This document shows, in pieces, positions 1 to 10,638 of a stretch of DNA of 64,000 nt. Location: positions 8,060,001-8,124,000 of the forward strand of contig OY744463.1 in NCBI GenBank assembly GCA_963556145.1. The letters are read 5' to 3'. The position numbers were made by a program, and so were the translations under genes. This DNA is from Hygrocybe punicea (lineage: Eukaryota; Basidiomycota; Agaricomycetes; Agaricales; Hygrophoraceae). The notes beneath the pieces are model-generated. The model was not told where the DNA came from. It ran no database searches and saw nothing but the letters and a program-made list of their open reading frames with translations. Position 1 is the stretch's first letter. Each line of letters opens with the position of its first letter.

Positions 1-361
1 GAGTCTTGTATAGTCTGGTCATCTACCGCCCCCTGTGCGAGGATGACTTCCCACTTCACAATATAAGGCCCTGGCCTTGAGTCAAGGCATTCTGAGGGAC
101 TGGGAGTTGTGGCTTTAGAGTTTTTTGGTCAGTTTCTGTTTGTTTTGTGTTCTTTTCTGTAGCAGTTGGCGACGAGGGCATCGCCATGAGGAAAAGGGGC
201 ACTTTGAGTAGTGGGACCTGCCAGTCACGTGACCAGGTTCCCACGGTTGACCTAGTTAGTAGCCTTCCCGATGTAGTAGTCAGTCCATCATCCTATCCAT
301 CCCAGTCCTACCTCTCGAGTCCTGCGTGAGCCCCTGGAGAGGTACCTCGGTACCTCTCCAC
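1..361. other. unassigned repeat-like flank at window edge
   Basis: No gene recognised. This stretch lies outside the homology to the family-C element that starts at about 362. It holds an AATATAAGG TATA-like string near 60-68, and the string TTGGCGACGAGGG just after a GTAGCA near 161, which resembles an LTR end followed by a tRNA primer-binding site. A near-perfect palindrome (12-bp arms TGGAGAGGTACC and its complement around TC) lies at 335-360. It may be the edge of another retroelement cut by the window start. Confidence 0.3.
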
Positions 362-1813
362 CGGGACACGTGGAAATCGGCCTTGGGTGCATGTGGACGT
401 GTTTTCCTGGGGATGGTGCATGTTCAAACGATGGGTGTACGTCATGGCTTGCATCTGGGGACGACGGAGAGGGCGTAGACACGGACGGCAGCCAAAATGG
501 GAGTGGAATGGGGGCAGAAACAGTGGCCGATGTTGAAAACAGCACCTGTGGGGTGCTAGCGCGGATTCCTGGGGACGACACAGGCTCAAACAGTGGAGGC
601 ATGTCATGGCTGGCCTCTTGGGATGATGGCGAGGGTGTAGACGGTGAGGGTGGGTGAAACGAGGGCGAAACGGAGGTGGTTGTGTCGATACACGTGTTTT
701 CGATGTGTTGGGGTGCGTGGGTGGGTTGTCCTGAGGCTGGCGAGGACACAAATGATAGGGGCGCATCATGGTTCATCTCCAGGGATGACAGTGTGTCCAT
801 AGATGCAAACAGGGGGCAACCTGAGCTGGAAAAGAGGGGGGACATGTTGATACATGCATTATCATCGTGTTGGCGCATGCGGATGCATTTTTCTGGAGAC
901 GGCGCGGGTGCAGACGATGGCGGCATGTGTTGGAACACCTCAGGGGACGATTGCGAGGGCGTACAGGAAGACGGGGGCCAAAACGAGGCCAAAACGGGTG
1001 GGGACATGTCAATATGCATATTCACATTGGATTTGCGTGTGTGGACACGTTTACCTGCGTGGCAACCATGGGAACGACGGGGGGCAACCTATGACCATAC
1101 ATGCAACAGCTGTTGCAATGCACTTGCACTCCATCATCTATGAATGGCCCATTAGGCGTCAGATGCACATGAGGCGCTCCCTGCTGGACGGGCTCGTTGC
1201 AGCCATTTTGGGGCTTTCCGGGTGTGGTTTTTCGAGCAGAATCGGTGGGACGTCGACTTCCTGGTCTGTTGGATGCGTTAGAGCAAGTGTGGGTGGGGGA
1301 ACTAGAGAAATATAACGGAAAAGCAAAAGGGGGGGGGTATTGAACAGCGTGTGATGTGGCTGTGACTGTGTGACAAAAAGGCCAAAAGGCCAAGTTCTGC
1401 AGCCCAGGAGGCGCAACGGTACGAAATAACCATACGGAGGTGTCGAAAACATCGGAAATGGGCCTGAGAGCTGGTGGGAGACTGGAGGTGCTTGAAATGC
1501 TGCTGAATACGGGGTGCTGTTGACTATGGGGTGCTGTTGCTGCCAGAAAGAGTGAGAAGTGCCAAAAATGGTGAATTCAAAGAGGGAAAGTTGAAGAAAA
1601 GCTTGACAGTCCTCATGGTGAGCTCCAGATATGGTGAACGTGACTTGGGGTAGGCGCGGATTCGTTGTGCAAGTCCATTTGTCATTGGGGTAAAAACCCA
1701 AAACTCTTCTTGTTTGTGACTATTTACAACAGCCACTACATCCAAATGATAGAACAAATAGGGAATATGGTAAAATGAGTGAATACATACCCAGAGATAT
1801 ATATGTCTCTACA
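362..1813 (-). mobile_element. CpG-decayed, truncated family-C LTR element
   Basis: Read on the minus strand, this matches the 5' LTR and first part of the intact family-C element at 18277-20845: the LTR, the TGGAGCYCACC primer-site string, a conserved CNxCCMYGH cysteine motif and the Pro/Ser-rich repeats. The frame is broken many times. Most visible differences are CG to TG or CA, for example minus-strand ATGCATCCGCATGCGCC here against ATGCGTCCGCGCGCGCC at about 19205. The 3' part and 3' LTR are missing; homology stops near 362. This is an old, methylation-type-decayed copy. Confidence 0.75.
1630..1813 (-). repeat. LTR of the decayed family-C copy
   Basis: It runs, on the minus strand, from TGTAGAGACATATATATCTC (1813) to CACCATA (1630), 184 bp, and aligns with the 185-bp LTR at 18277-18461. 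The adjacent internal bases 1629-1611 contain TGGAGCTCACCATGAGG, the decayed primer-binding-site string. Confidence 0.75.
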
Positions 1814-2466
1814 CCGTGACCACATCACGAGCACACCACTGCGGCACAAAATAGATCCCAATGCCAACGCAATGCCAATGGATGCGGGACAGCCGCAACA
1901 CCACCACCACCACCACCACCACCAGCGGTGGCAACAGCAACAGCAACGTCAATGTCAACAACAACAATGGCAACAGCAACGGCAACGGCAACGGCAACAA
2001 CAACGACAGCAATGGCCAGCAGCAGCAGCAGTGCTGGCAGCAACTGCAATGGCAGCAGCAGCAGCAACAGAAGCAGCAGCGCTGGCAGCAACAGCAGCAG
2101 CAGCAGTGGCAGCACCAGCGCCAGCAGCAGCAACGCCGGCAATGCCAGGCAGGGACCATGGGACAAGACCCCCCATCCCTCCACATCCCTTGGGGACACC
2201 GGAGGGCTCCCCCACACCCATCTACCTCGCAATATGCAGTGCCGTATCGATTGATACATGCCTGCCATTCATGAGGAGAATGGAGCTCGTGGGAGCCCAC
2301 CTCGGCCTGGGTTTCAGACCGCGTCTGAACCCAGACCGAACGTGGTGAGACGGTTCGACGCCGTCTGGGTCCAGGTTTGGCCATGTGCTAAACCAGACCC
2401 AGAGTTCAGTTCGCGGTTCCGCCAAAAAGGGTCGGAACCGGACCAAACTGAACTTCGGCAACACTA
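1814..2466. mobile_element. partial hAT-like non-autonomous element with CAN-repeat core
   Basis: The right end reads CCGGACCAAACTGAACTTCGGCAACACTA. Its reverse complement starts TAGTGTTGCCGAAG, close to the TAGTGTTTTAAAG terminus of the hAT-like element at 4245-5441. The core (about 1895-2140) is an imperfect CAN (CAC/CAA/CAG/GGCAAC) trinucleotide tract, open in several frames but not a credible protein. The left terminus is missing, so the family-C copy probably inserted into or deleted it. The candidate 8-bp target site GTAGATCA follows the right end but has no visible partner. Confidence 0.5.
1895..2140. repeat. CAN trinucleotide tract
   Basis: It begins with a perfect CAC run near 1897-1922, then interrupted CAA/CAG/GGCAAC units. 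Long ORFs in several frames encode poly-His, Gln, Ala, Asn or Ser and are read here as low-complexity artefacts. Confidence 0.85.
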
Positions 2467-2577
2467 GTAGATCAATGTGGCTCTTGTCCCGCTTATGCTG
2501 CTTTGCAACTGATGCATACATGGTTGACTATCCAGGGCATTTTTATTCCTGCAATGTTCTGGATATGGTTCATCCAC
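2467..2577 (-). pseudogene. Tnp2-type transposase fragment, distal piece
   Basis: Reading the minus strand from 2577 continues, in frame, the Tnp2-type protein interrupted at 13566 by LTR element A. Once the element and one copy of the 4-bp duplication (GTGG on the minus strand) are removed, the frame passes from CCPKCFYLY into a DEPYPEHC motif. The CCPKC...YPEHC pattern is typical of the conserved region of basidiomycete Tnp2/CACTA-type transposases. The frame ends at the hAT-like terminus near 2466. See the main fragment at 13566-16368. Confidence 0.65.
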
Positions 2578-3186
2578 TGTAGAAGCTCCGGGCTGTCTGG
2601 ACCCGGATCCTCTTCATATCCCACATTGTCCCCGTCCATTCCCATTCATGTATCATCGATTCCGCCCGATTCCGGTCCTCTCCGTCGATTCTGCTCTGGA
2701 TTCCGCCTCCGGATTCGTTCCTACACGCACTGCAATGTCCCTAACAACCTGGAATCAGTACGTATATAGTTACATATGATATATCTTCATTTCCCGTTAC
2801 TTAGTACATAGCACCATTCCTCCTATTCTCCACTCCACTCCTCCCCTATCAGTTACAGCCTTCGCTTGTAGTACATAGTTACTACAGCACAGGATCACTC
2901 CCAGTAGTATAAAAGATGTACCCTTATACTATAACTATATCATATTACATCCTATCATATTACAGGTTATCACTCCCCTTCAGTTCTATTTCTTAGTCCA
3001 CTATTCGTATCACCCATATTAGTCTTCATACTCCACTCCCTTCACTTCCCCTCTAATCCGGAACCCCAGATTCAGGTTGGATTGACTAGACTACATAGAA
3101 ACACTTTACTCCTTTGATCTCTTTCTAGCAGATCACCCCTTCTAGTAGATTCCTATTCCGGGTCTACAACAGAACTCGCCGTCACA
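2578..3186 (+). repeat. 5' LTR of element A (609 bp)
   Basis: It starts TGTAGAAGCTCC and ends CCGTCACA (TG...CA). It holds a TATAAAAG box at 2908-2915, a plausible element promoter. It pairs with the LTR at 12957-13565 by length and shared variants. Confidence 0.88.
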
Positions 3187-3207
3187 ACTGGAGCCCACTG
3201 TGAGGAG
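3187..3207 (+). promoter_or_regulatory. candidate tRNA primer-binding site of element A
   Basis: TGGAGCCCACTGTGAGGA begins 2 nt after the 5' LTR. The same string, differing at CpG-type sites, follows the LTRs at 8713 and 18462, so it is conserved between families A/B and C. The TGG start fits pairing with a tRNA CCA end; the tRNA was not identified. Confidence 0.65.
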
Positions 3208-4244
3208 TTTAGTTCTTTTGTCTTTTCATACCCTCCCCACCATCGGGTTTGACTTTCATGATGTTTTTCCTTTGTTCCCGACTCTAATTGCTCAGCCCCG
3301 CTTACGACTTCGACCCCTTCCTTGTACCGACCCGACCCGACCCGCTTCCCGATTTGGAAATTCCCCGACATGATGCACGGATTGATGCCTCTCTGAGGTG
3401 ATCGTTCAGCCCCGACGTTTCATGGTGATGAACACGACCTTCCCCACTTCTTTGACGAAATTGACATGCTCGGTTCCGACTGTGGACTCACAGACGCTAT
3501 GAAGATTCGCTACACACTCCGGTACCTCGATAACGACAACTACGAACTTTGGTCTACCCTTCCCGCCGCTTCAGCGAAGGACTTCATCGCTTTCCGACGT
3601 GCCGTTTTCGCCTTCTATCCCAGTGCCACGGACAGTATTCGGTATATGATCACGGATCTCAAACAATTGATTAAACGACAATCGGCTTATGGTATAGAGA
3701 ACAAGACGGACTTAGGACAATATTTCCGGGACTTCATATGCATATCCGGAGTACTATACGACAACGGCCATTTATCGGACAAGCAACAGAATGAGTATTT
3801 TGCCAACGGATTTGACTCAGATCTTCGTCAACGTGTTGAAGAGCGACTTCATTACCTTCTTCCCAGTCATTACCACAACGATCCGTACCCAGTTGATATT
3901 TTCCACAACGCTGCGTTGTTTCTCCTTTCCGGTTACCATTCCATTCCAGAATCCGTTGTCACTGCAGCCCCTGTTGCCATTTCCAGTCCCAATTCCGGTC
4001 CTGCACCCATACCTGTCACAGTCATTTCACCTCCGGAACAGATCCCATCCTCAATCCCGTCCTCAATCCCGCCCACTGTTGTTCATTCCATCCCCCACGT
4101 TCATTCCGGTCCTTCATATACTCCGTCCCCGTCGTCGTGTTCCCCATCCCCGTCCGCTCTGGTGCCCGTCGAGACTGTTGTTTGTTTACAGGTTTTGTCG
4201 TCCAGTCCCATGTTGTTCCCGTCCGAGCCCCTTCCCGATTTATT

Positions 4245-5441
4245 TAGTGTTTTAAAGTCCAGTCCATAGGACCGGAAAAAAACCGGAACTGGACCAGGCC
4301 CAACCGCAAAAAAACCGGACCGCCAGTTGCAGTTGGGCCACTTTTGGGAGGTTGCTGGTTGCGGTTTCCCAATGTGGACGAAGCTTACAGAACCGAGTTG
4401 TAACCGGTTACAACTCAACTCACTACAAGTTCAGCAAACGACCACAACGGTGGCAAACGACGATGACGGCAGCAAAACGGCGGCATCACGAGGGAACGCA
4501 ATACGAGAAGAGGCAACGGGGGTTGGCACACCCATCCCCGCTGCAGAAGGTAAGTAAATTTTTTTTTGTGTTTTTGTTTTTGGTTTTCTCAGCTACAAAC
4601 GACGACAACAGCAGTACCAACACAAACAACACAAACACCCGACGAGGACGACAGGCGGCGAGGACAAGGATGACAATGATGGCCACCACCACCAACACCC
4701 CGACAACAACAACAACACCCACGGCCCTCCAAATGGGACGACGGCGATGACAACATCAACAATAGCGACCACGAACATCACTACCACCACCACCACCACC
4801 ACCATCACCACCACAACCACGACAATGACCGTCACAACCACGACCACAACGACCACAACGACAACGACAACGACAACCACGACCACGACCATGACGACGG
4901 CCACAGCCATCTCACCACCAACCCCCAACATACCTCGCGGATGCGCACCGCCACGTCAATCGACGTCGGTGCTGCAACCGTGAGGTAACCGGGACTCGGA
5001 GGATGGCCATGTTGGGCACCCACCGCAACAGGGCCGCCAATGCGCCAACGCGTCCACAACCACCCACGCACCCAACAGAGCGGCCAACGCGTCTGCGCCT
5101 ACCTGTGCTACCAACTTGAACATGCTGGGGCCGCCAACGCCCCATTTTAGTTATTAAAATTTAATACATTAGTTGGTAGTTAGTATATTTACTTCGGTTT
5201 AGTATATTTACTTCGGTTTAGTATATTTACTTCGGTTCTGACCGGTTTCAACTGGTTTAGCAACCGGTTAATGTAAGGACCAGTTAAATCTGGTTAGAAG
5301 ACAGCAACTGAACTGCAAGAGACCAGTTCTGAGCAGTTGAGTCCAGTTTGTGCCATCTTGTGGTGTTATGGCAACCGGTTCCGGTTGCGGTCTTTTGGAA
5401 ATTTGTCAAAAAACCGGACCGGACTGGACTTTCAAACCCTA
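4245..5441. mobile_element. hAT-like non-autonomous DNA element, 1197 bp
   Basis: It is flanked by a perfect 8-bp duplication GATTTATT (4237-4244 and 5442-5449). Its termini are inverted: TAGTGTTTTAAAGTCCAG at the left, and a right end whose complement reads TAGGGTTTGAAAGTCCAG. The YARNG-type terminus with 8-bp duplication is the hAT signature. AACCGG/ACCGGT motifs cluster near both ends. The interior has an intron-like GTAAGT...TTTTCTCAG segment (4551-4591) and an ACC/ACA repeat tract (about 4750-4900), but no transposase. Element B lacks it, which proves insertion. Confidence 0.85.
4750..4915. repeat. ACC/ACA/ACG trinucleotide tract in the hAT-like element
   Basis: Imperfect trinucleotide repeats. 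The poly-Thr (plus) and poly-Val (minus) frames are treated as artefacts. Confidence 0.8.
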
Positions 5442-6373
5442 GATTTATTGATGCCGGTCATTGATTCCGTCTTGCCTTCCGGTCCCGTTCCCGATTTATC
5501 CATTCCGTTTCCTATTTCATCCCCGTTGTCTCCGGTTTCATCCCCTCCGGTTTCCGTCCACGAACTCATACCGGACCCACTCCCATTGTCCTCAGATTCT
5601 CCAGAAATAGACATTCCATCCCCGATATTGCCACCATATTGTCCTCTGTCACCATCTACTGAGATTCCATCGACTTTGGTTGAGTATTCCATACCCATTC
5701 CCATTCCGGACTCCATTCCACCCCTTTTATTTAATTTCGATTCTGGTTCCGATTCCGTTATGTCGACCCCTTTGTTCCCGGTTCCCCTCATCATTTCCAC
5801 TCCCGTATCGTTGTCAGTTCTGTCTTCGCCCACTTGGGGCACCCCATCATTTTTAGACCTGTCACACGGCACACCCATTATATGGGATCGTGTTGGTGTC
5901 AGCACTCCGGTTCTCATATTTTTATTGTTCCTCATTTCCGTCTTCATTCTACTTTGTCATCGCATTTTGGACCTCTGCCCCCTTGACACCTCGCTCGAAT
6001 ATTTGCAAGAAGTTCTCCGCCTCCTCTCATCGTTCCGCCTCCGACCTTCTTTCAGAAACTCTTGTGGGGATATAGACCCATTTCCGTCACCCATTTTTGC
6101 GTTTTCATCCTCCATTCCACTTTCCGTTCACGCTCCTGGCCCTCACTTATTTATATTTTCGTTTCCGTTTATAGTTTTCTTTGTTTCCCATTTGTTTTGG
6201 TCCCATTCCATGTCCGTTGTATTCCGGTCCCGCCCTCCACCGTGACCTCCAGATTCTGGCGTATGTAGTTACCCATTTCTCCCTTTCCATTATAGATTTT
6301 ATTATGTACTCATTTTATTTTTATGTACATTGTCCCACAGTTCATTTCCCTTCCCTTTCTGTCCATTTCCCTT

Positions 6374-7778
6374 CTACTCCCTTCTCCTTTCGTCGAGTTT
6401 CGTGTCGATCATGTTGAGTTGGCCGAAGATATGGGCTTGGTTCGCGCGTAGTCGGTTCAGCTCCTTCGTCCAACGGGTTAGCTTCGAATGGACCTCCACA
6501 ACGTACTCCGAGAGGCCATCCACGATCGTCGATATCTCCCTCTGCGTTTCCGTCACCATCTTGCACACTGGCCAGACGTGGTCGTTGATTCCGGCTCCGA
6601 TCTGTGGGTGCTTGAACGGATTCCCTCATCTTCCACCATCCCGCTCCGATTCCGTGTCGGGTTCAACGTCGGTCAACGTCCACTTACTCGTCGACACCTC
6701 TCCGGCCCGCAGCTTGGGCTTCTTCATGGGCTTTGGTATTTCTTTGCAACGATTTTCCTCTTCGGACTACCCGCCTTTGCCTTCCCTTTCCTTTCTGCTT
6801 TTCCGGCTCTGGTGGCCGGTCCTTTCGTGAATAATCCGCAATGTCATTTTAGCCTTTTGCACCGATCGCACGTGTACCCTTCGATTCCGCAACAAACCGC
6901 ATTGGCGGTCACGCACGCATCGCATTGCCGGATCCGGAATGACTGCATATACTATGAATTAGTTAGGCACAATGGATATACAAGTCCATGAGATATTACT
7001 TACCCCCAGAAGCTTTCCCTTTGGTCCCATGTCCCCGTTCCCACTTGCGTTCAAAAAGTCATCCCCGCTATTGTACTCTCCACGAACGGTCTCATTGTCC
7101 CGGTTGACCCTTTTATCCTGGTTGACCTTTTTGTTTTTGATCACATTAAGCACTTGAAGCCTCTCATATTTTCATAGTTGTTGGTTGGACCAGGTGCCCT
7201 CCTCGTCCTCGCTTCCGTGATTGCTGCTTTGTGTGGTCTCCTCCTGGTCCCTTTCCATGGCTGCTTCAGCCTCCCTTTTCGCTGCCTCTGCCACCTTCGC
7301 CCTTTCCGCCTCCTTGATCCGCTTCTCCGCCTCCTCGACCCGTTGTCTCCTCGCCTCCTCCTCCTTTTCCTCCTGCAACTGTGATGCTTCCTCGACTTCC
7401 CGATGCACCATCTCTTTCCGTCCCCGTTCATATTCCTCCCAGCTCCGCAACCACTCCTCGACCTCCACCACCATCTCTCCGCCCATCGAGAAGTCCCTTG
7501 GTTCCGTCACGTCAATTCCATTGTCCCGGATTTCCATCAATATTCCCCTGTAGTTCCACTGCCAGGTATCATTAGTTCGTGTCATTTACAGGAATGGGAT
7601 CTCTTACCATGGCCCGTCGTCGTCTCACCACCCATTGCCATGCTTTGTTCTCGAATCCGTCGCATACGATATTGATTCCGGCCGCGTCGACTTCTAGTAA
7701 CTCGGCTACAGCGTTCTCGAAGTCTTGCCGCATTTCCGCATCAAGAGTGTTGAGGAAATTGTCATATTCCATCGACAT
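6374..7778 (-). pseudogene. antisense spliced gene of element A (coiled coil plus Zn2Cys6-like cluster), inactivated
   Basis: It is homologous exon by exon to 10639-12031 in element B. Exon 1 starts at ATG 7778 (MSMEYDNFLNTLDAEM). Exon 2 (from about 7562) encodes a Glu/Lys/Arg-rich probable coiled coil; exon 3 encodes the Cys cluster CDACVTANAVC...CDRC followed by a Lys-rich segment and a helix-rich tail (RWTKELNRLRANQAHI). Damage: CGA to TGA at 7174-7172 in exon 2 (element B keeps CGA at this codon), a TGA just before the sixth cysteine that is shared with B, and a frameshift in the exon 3 tail. It converges on the gag-like ORF, leaving about 130 bp between the 3' ends. Confidence 0.68.
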
Positions 7779-8080
7779 CTGGTGTTGTTGTTGGTGTTTG
7801 TTGGGTTTAATGGGCTTGTTGAGGTTGTTGTCGAGATTGTTGAAGTCGCGTCGAAAAGTTTTCTTGTTTGTATTTGTTGCCCCGTCACGTGACCGTTGTG
7901 CCTTTATCCAGCCGTTTCGCCCCACCCTCTTTTAGTAGCTCCAGACCACTGCTTCCCGACGCTTCAATACCCGCCGGCTTCGATCTCGTTCATGTTGTAC
8001 CATCGTTTCCACCCATTTTCGACATCGCCTCCGCTCATTTATTCCCACGACCCTGGTATCTTTGTTATTTCATATGGATC

Positions 8081-8114
8081 GACCAGGGATGGTCTCTATC
8101 TGAGTCCTGACCAG
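8081..8114 (+). promoter_or_regulatory. conserved 3'-boundary motif of element A
   Basis: CAGGGATGGTCTCTATCTGAGTCCTGACCAG sits directly before an LTR, where a polypurine tract is expected, but it is not purine-rich. It recurs at 12321-12353 and, diverged, at 20628-20661. AGGGA and TCCT can pair across a GTCTCTAT loop, so a hairpin is possible. I infer a role in plus-strand priming or packaging. Confidence 0.45.
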
Positions 8115-8712
8115 TGTAGAGGCTCCGGGCCATCTGGACCCGAATCCTCTTCATATCCCACTTCGTCCCCGTCCATTCCCATTCACGTATCGTCGATTCC
8201 GCCCAATTCCGGTTCTCTCTGTCGATTCCACTCTGGATTCCGCCTCCGGAATCGTTCCTACTCAAGATGTGATGTCTCTAACGACCCGGAATCAGTACGT
8301 ATATAGTTACATATGATATATCTTCGTTTCCCGTTACTTAGTACATAGCACCATTCCTCCTATACTCCGCTCCACTCCTCTACCATCAGTTACAGCCTTC
8401 GGTTGTAGTACATAGTTACTACAGCACAGGATCCCTCCCAGTAGTATAAAAGATGTACCCTTATACTACAACAATAATTATATCCCACCTTATCATATTG
8501 CATCCCTTCAGTTCTATTTCTTAGTCCTCGCTTCGTATCATCTTCATATTAGTATTCATACTCCACTCCCTTCACTTCCCCTCTGATCTGGAACCCTGGA
8601 TTCGGGTTGGATTGACTAGACTACATAGACACTAAACTCCTCTGATCACTTCTTAGCTGATCACCACTTTCATAGATTCCCATTCAGGTCTACAACCGAA
8701 CTCGCCATCACA
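8115..8712 (+). repeat. 5' LTR of element B (598 bp)
   Basis: TGTAGAGGCTCC...CATCACA. A TATAAAAG box lies near 8443-8450. It pairs with 12354-12951. Confidence 0.88.
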
Positions 8713-8733
8713 ACTGGAGCCCACTGCGAGGAG
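8713..8733 (+). promoter_or_regulatory. candidate tRNA primer-binding site of element B
   Basis: TGGAGCCCACTGCGAGGA, 2 nt after the 5' LTR, matches the sites at 3187 and 18462. Confidence 0.65.
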
Positions 8734-8910
8734 TTTAGTTCTTTTGTCTTTTCATACCCTCCCCACCGTTGGGTTTGACTTTCATGATGTTTTTCTTTTG
8801 TTCCCGACTCTAATTGCTCAGCCCCGCTTACGACTTCGACCCCTTCCTTGTACCGACCCGACCCGACCCGCTTCCCGATTTGGAAATTCCCCAATATGAC
8901 GCACGGATTG

Positions 8911-10566
8911 ATGCCTCTCTGAGGTGATCGTTCAGCCCTGACGTTTCATGGTGACGAACACGACCTTCCCCGCTTCTTTGATGAAATTGACATGCTCGGC
9001 TCCGACTGTGGACTCACAGACACTATGAAGATTCATTACACGCTCCGGTACCTCGATAACGACGACTACGAACTTTGGTCTACCCTTCCTGCCGCTTCAG
9101 CAAAGGACTTCATCGCTTTCCGACATGCCGTTTTCGCCTTCTATCCCGGTGCCACGGACAGTATTCGGTATACGATCACGGATATCGATCAATTGGTTAA
9201 ACGACAATCGGCTTATGGTATAGAGAACAAGACGGACTTAGGACAATATTTCCGGGACTTCATATGCATATCCGGAGTACTATACGACAACGGCCGTTTA
9301 TCGGACAAGCAACAGAATGAGTATTTTGCCAACGGATTTGACTCAGATCTTCGTCAACGTGTTGAAGAACGACTCCATTACCTCCTTCCCAGTCATTACC
9401 ACGACGATCCGTACCCAGTTGATATTTTCCATGATGCCACGTTGTTTCTCCTTTCCGGTTACCGTGCCGTTCCGGAATCCGTTGTCACTGCAACCCCCAT
9501 TGCCATTTCCAGTCCCGATTCCGGTCCCGCACCCGCACCTGTTGCAGTCATTTCACCTCCGGAACAGATCCCGTCCTGAATCCCATCCTCAATCCCACCC
9601 ACTGTCGTTCATTCCGTCCCCCACGTTCATTCCGGTCCTTCGTATACTCCGTCCCCGTCATCATGTTCCCCATCCCCGTCTATTCCGGTGCCTGTCAAGA
9701 CCGTCATTTGTTTACAGGTTTTGTCATCCAGTCCCGTGTTGTCCCCGTCCGATCCCCTTCCCGATTTATCGATGCCAGTCACCGATTTATCCATTTCATT
9801 TCCTATTTCGTCCCCGTCGTCTCCTCTTTCGTCCCCTCCGCTTTCCGTCTATGAACTCGTACCGGTCCCGCTCCCATTGTCCTCGGATTCTCCAGAAATA
9901 GACATTCCATCCCCGATATTGCCGCCATATTGTCCTCCATCACCATCTATCGAGATTTTGGTTGAGTATTCCGTACCCGTTCCCATTCCGGACTCCATTC
10001 CACCCCTTTTATTTGATTTCGATTCCAGTTCCGATTCCGTTATGTCGACCCCTTCGTTCCTGGTTCCCCTCGTCGTTTCCGCTCCCGTATCGTTGTCGGT
10101 TCTGTCTTCGCCCGCTTGGGGCACCCCGTCGTTTTTAGACCCGTCACGCGGCACACCCGTTATATGGGATTGTGTTGGTGTCGGCACTCCGGTTCTCAAT
10201 TTTATTTTATTTCTCGTTTCCGTTTTCATTTTACTTTGTCATCGCAATTTGGACCTCCGCCCCCTCGACTCCTCGCTCGAATATTTGCAAGAAGTTCTCC
10301 GCCTCCGACCTTCTTTCAGAAACTCCTGTGGGGATATAGACATGTTTCCGTCTCCTATTTTTGCGTTTTCGTCTTCCGTTCCGCCTTCCGTTCCCGTTCC
10401 CGGTTCTCATTTATTTATATTTTCATTTCCATTTCTAGTTCTCTTTGTTTCCCGTCCTTTCCGGTCCCTTATCGATTCCGTTGTATTCCGGTCCCGTCCT
10501 CCTCCTCGACCCCCAGATTCCGGTTATCTTATCTCGTCATTCCGTTTCCCTCTTTTCCATTTATAG
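8911..10566 (+). pseudogene. gag-like ORF of element B, two in-frame stops
   Basis: A collinear copy of the element-A gag-like gene without the hAT-like insertion, about 550 codons. ATG 8911 is followed by a TGA at 8920 that is also present in A. The frame is then open to a private TGA at 9577-9579 (TCA to TGA relative to A) and continues in the same frame to 10566. The N-terminal 170 or so residues are Gag-like, the middle is Pro/Ser-rich, and the C-terminus has hydrophobic runs (LNFILFLVSVFILLCH near 10197-10244; LFIFSFPFLVLFVS near 10408-10450). A membrane-associated tail would be unusual for Gag; alternatively the tail is low-complexity drift. Confidence 0.7.
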
Positions 10567-10638
10567 TTTTAGTATGTACTCTATTTTTCTTTATGTACAT
10601 TGTCCCGCATTCCATTTTCCCTTTCCGTCCGTTCCCTT

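Larger units (their letters stand above)
3385..6245 (+). pseudogene. gag-like ORF of element A, interrupted
   Basis: The natural start is probably ATG 3385 (MPL), followed by an in-frame TGA at 3394; the open frame resumes and from Met 3466 runs to the hAT-like insertion. The first 170 or so residues resemble agaricomycete LTR-retrotransposon Gag proteins (RSAPTF...FFDEID, then YELWSTLP and a FYPSATDS segment). A long Pro/Ser-rich region follows. The frame is cut at 4244 by a 1.2-kb element and resumes at 5450 to 6245. The C-terminal part carries a hydrophobic stretch (about 5905-5965) that could span a membrane. No zinc knuckle or protease is seen. The copy in element B is collinear. Confidence 0.7.

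Noticed and set aside
1861..2348. Long ORFs on both strands encoding Gln/Asn/His/Ala/Ser/Cys/Leu runs
   Set aside because: They are all produced by one CAN trinucleotide tract; every frame is open and none resembles a protein family.
4593..4983. Poly-Val (minus) and poly-Thr (plus) ORFs
   Set aside because: Products of the ACC/ACA repeat tract inside the hAT-like element; the same happens in the second copy near 24900-25050.
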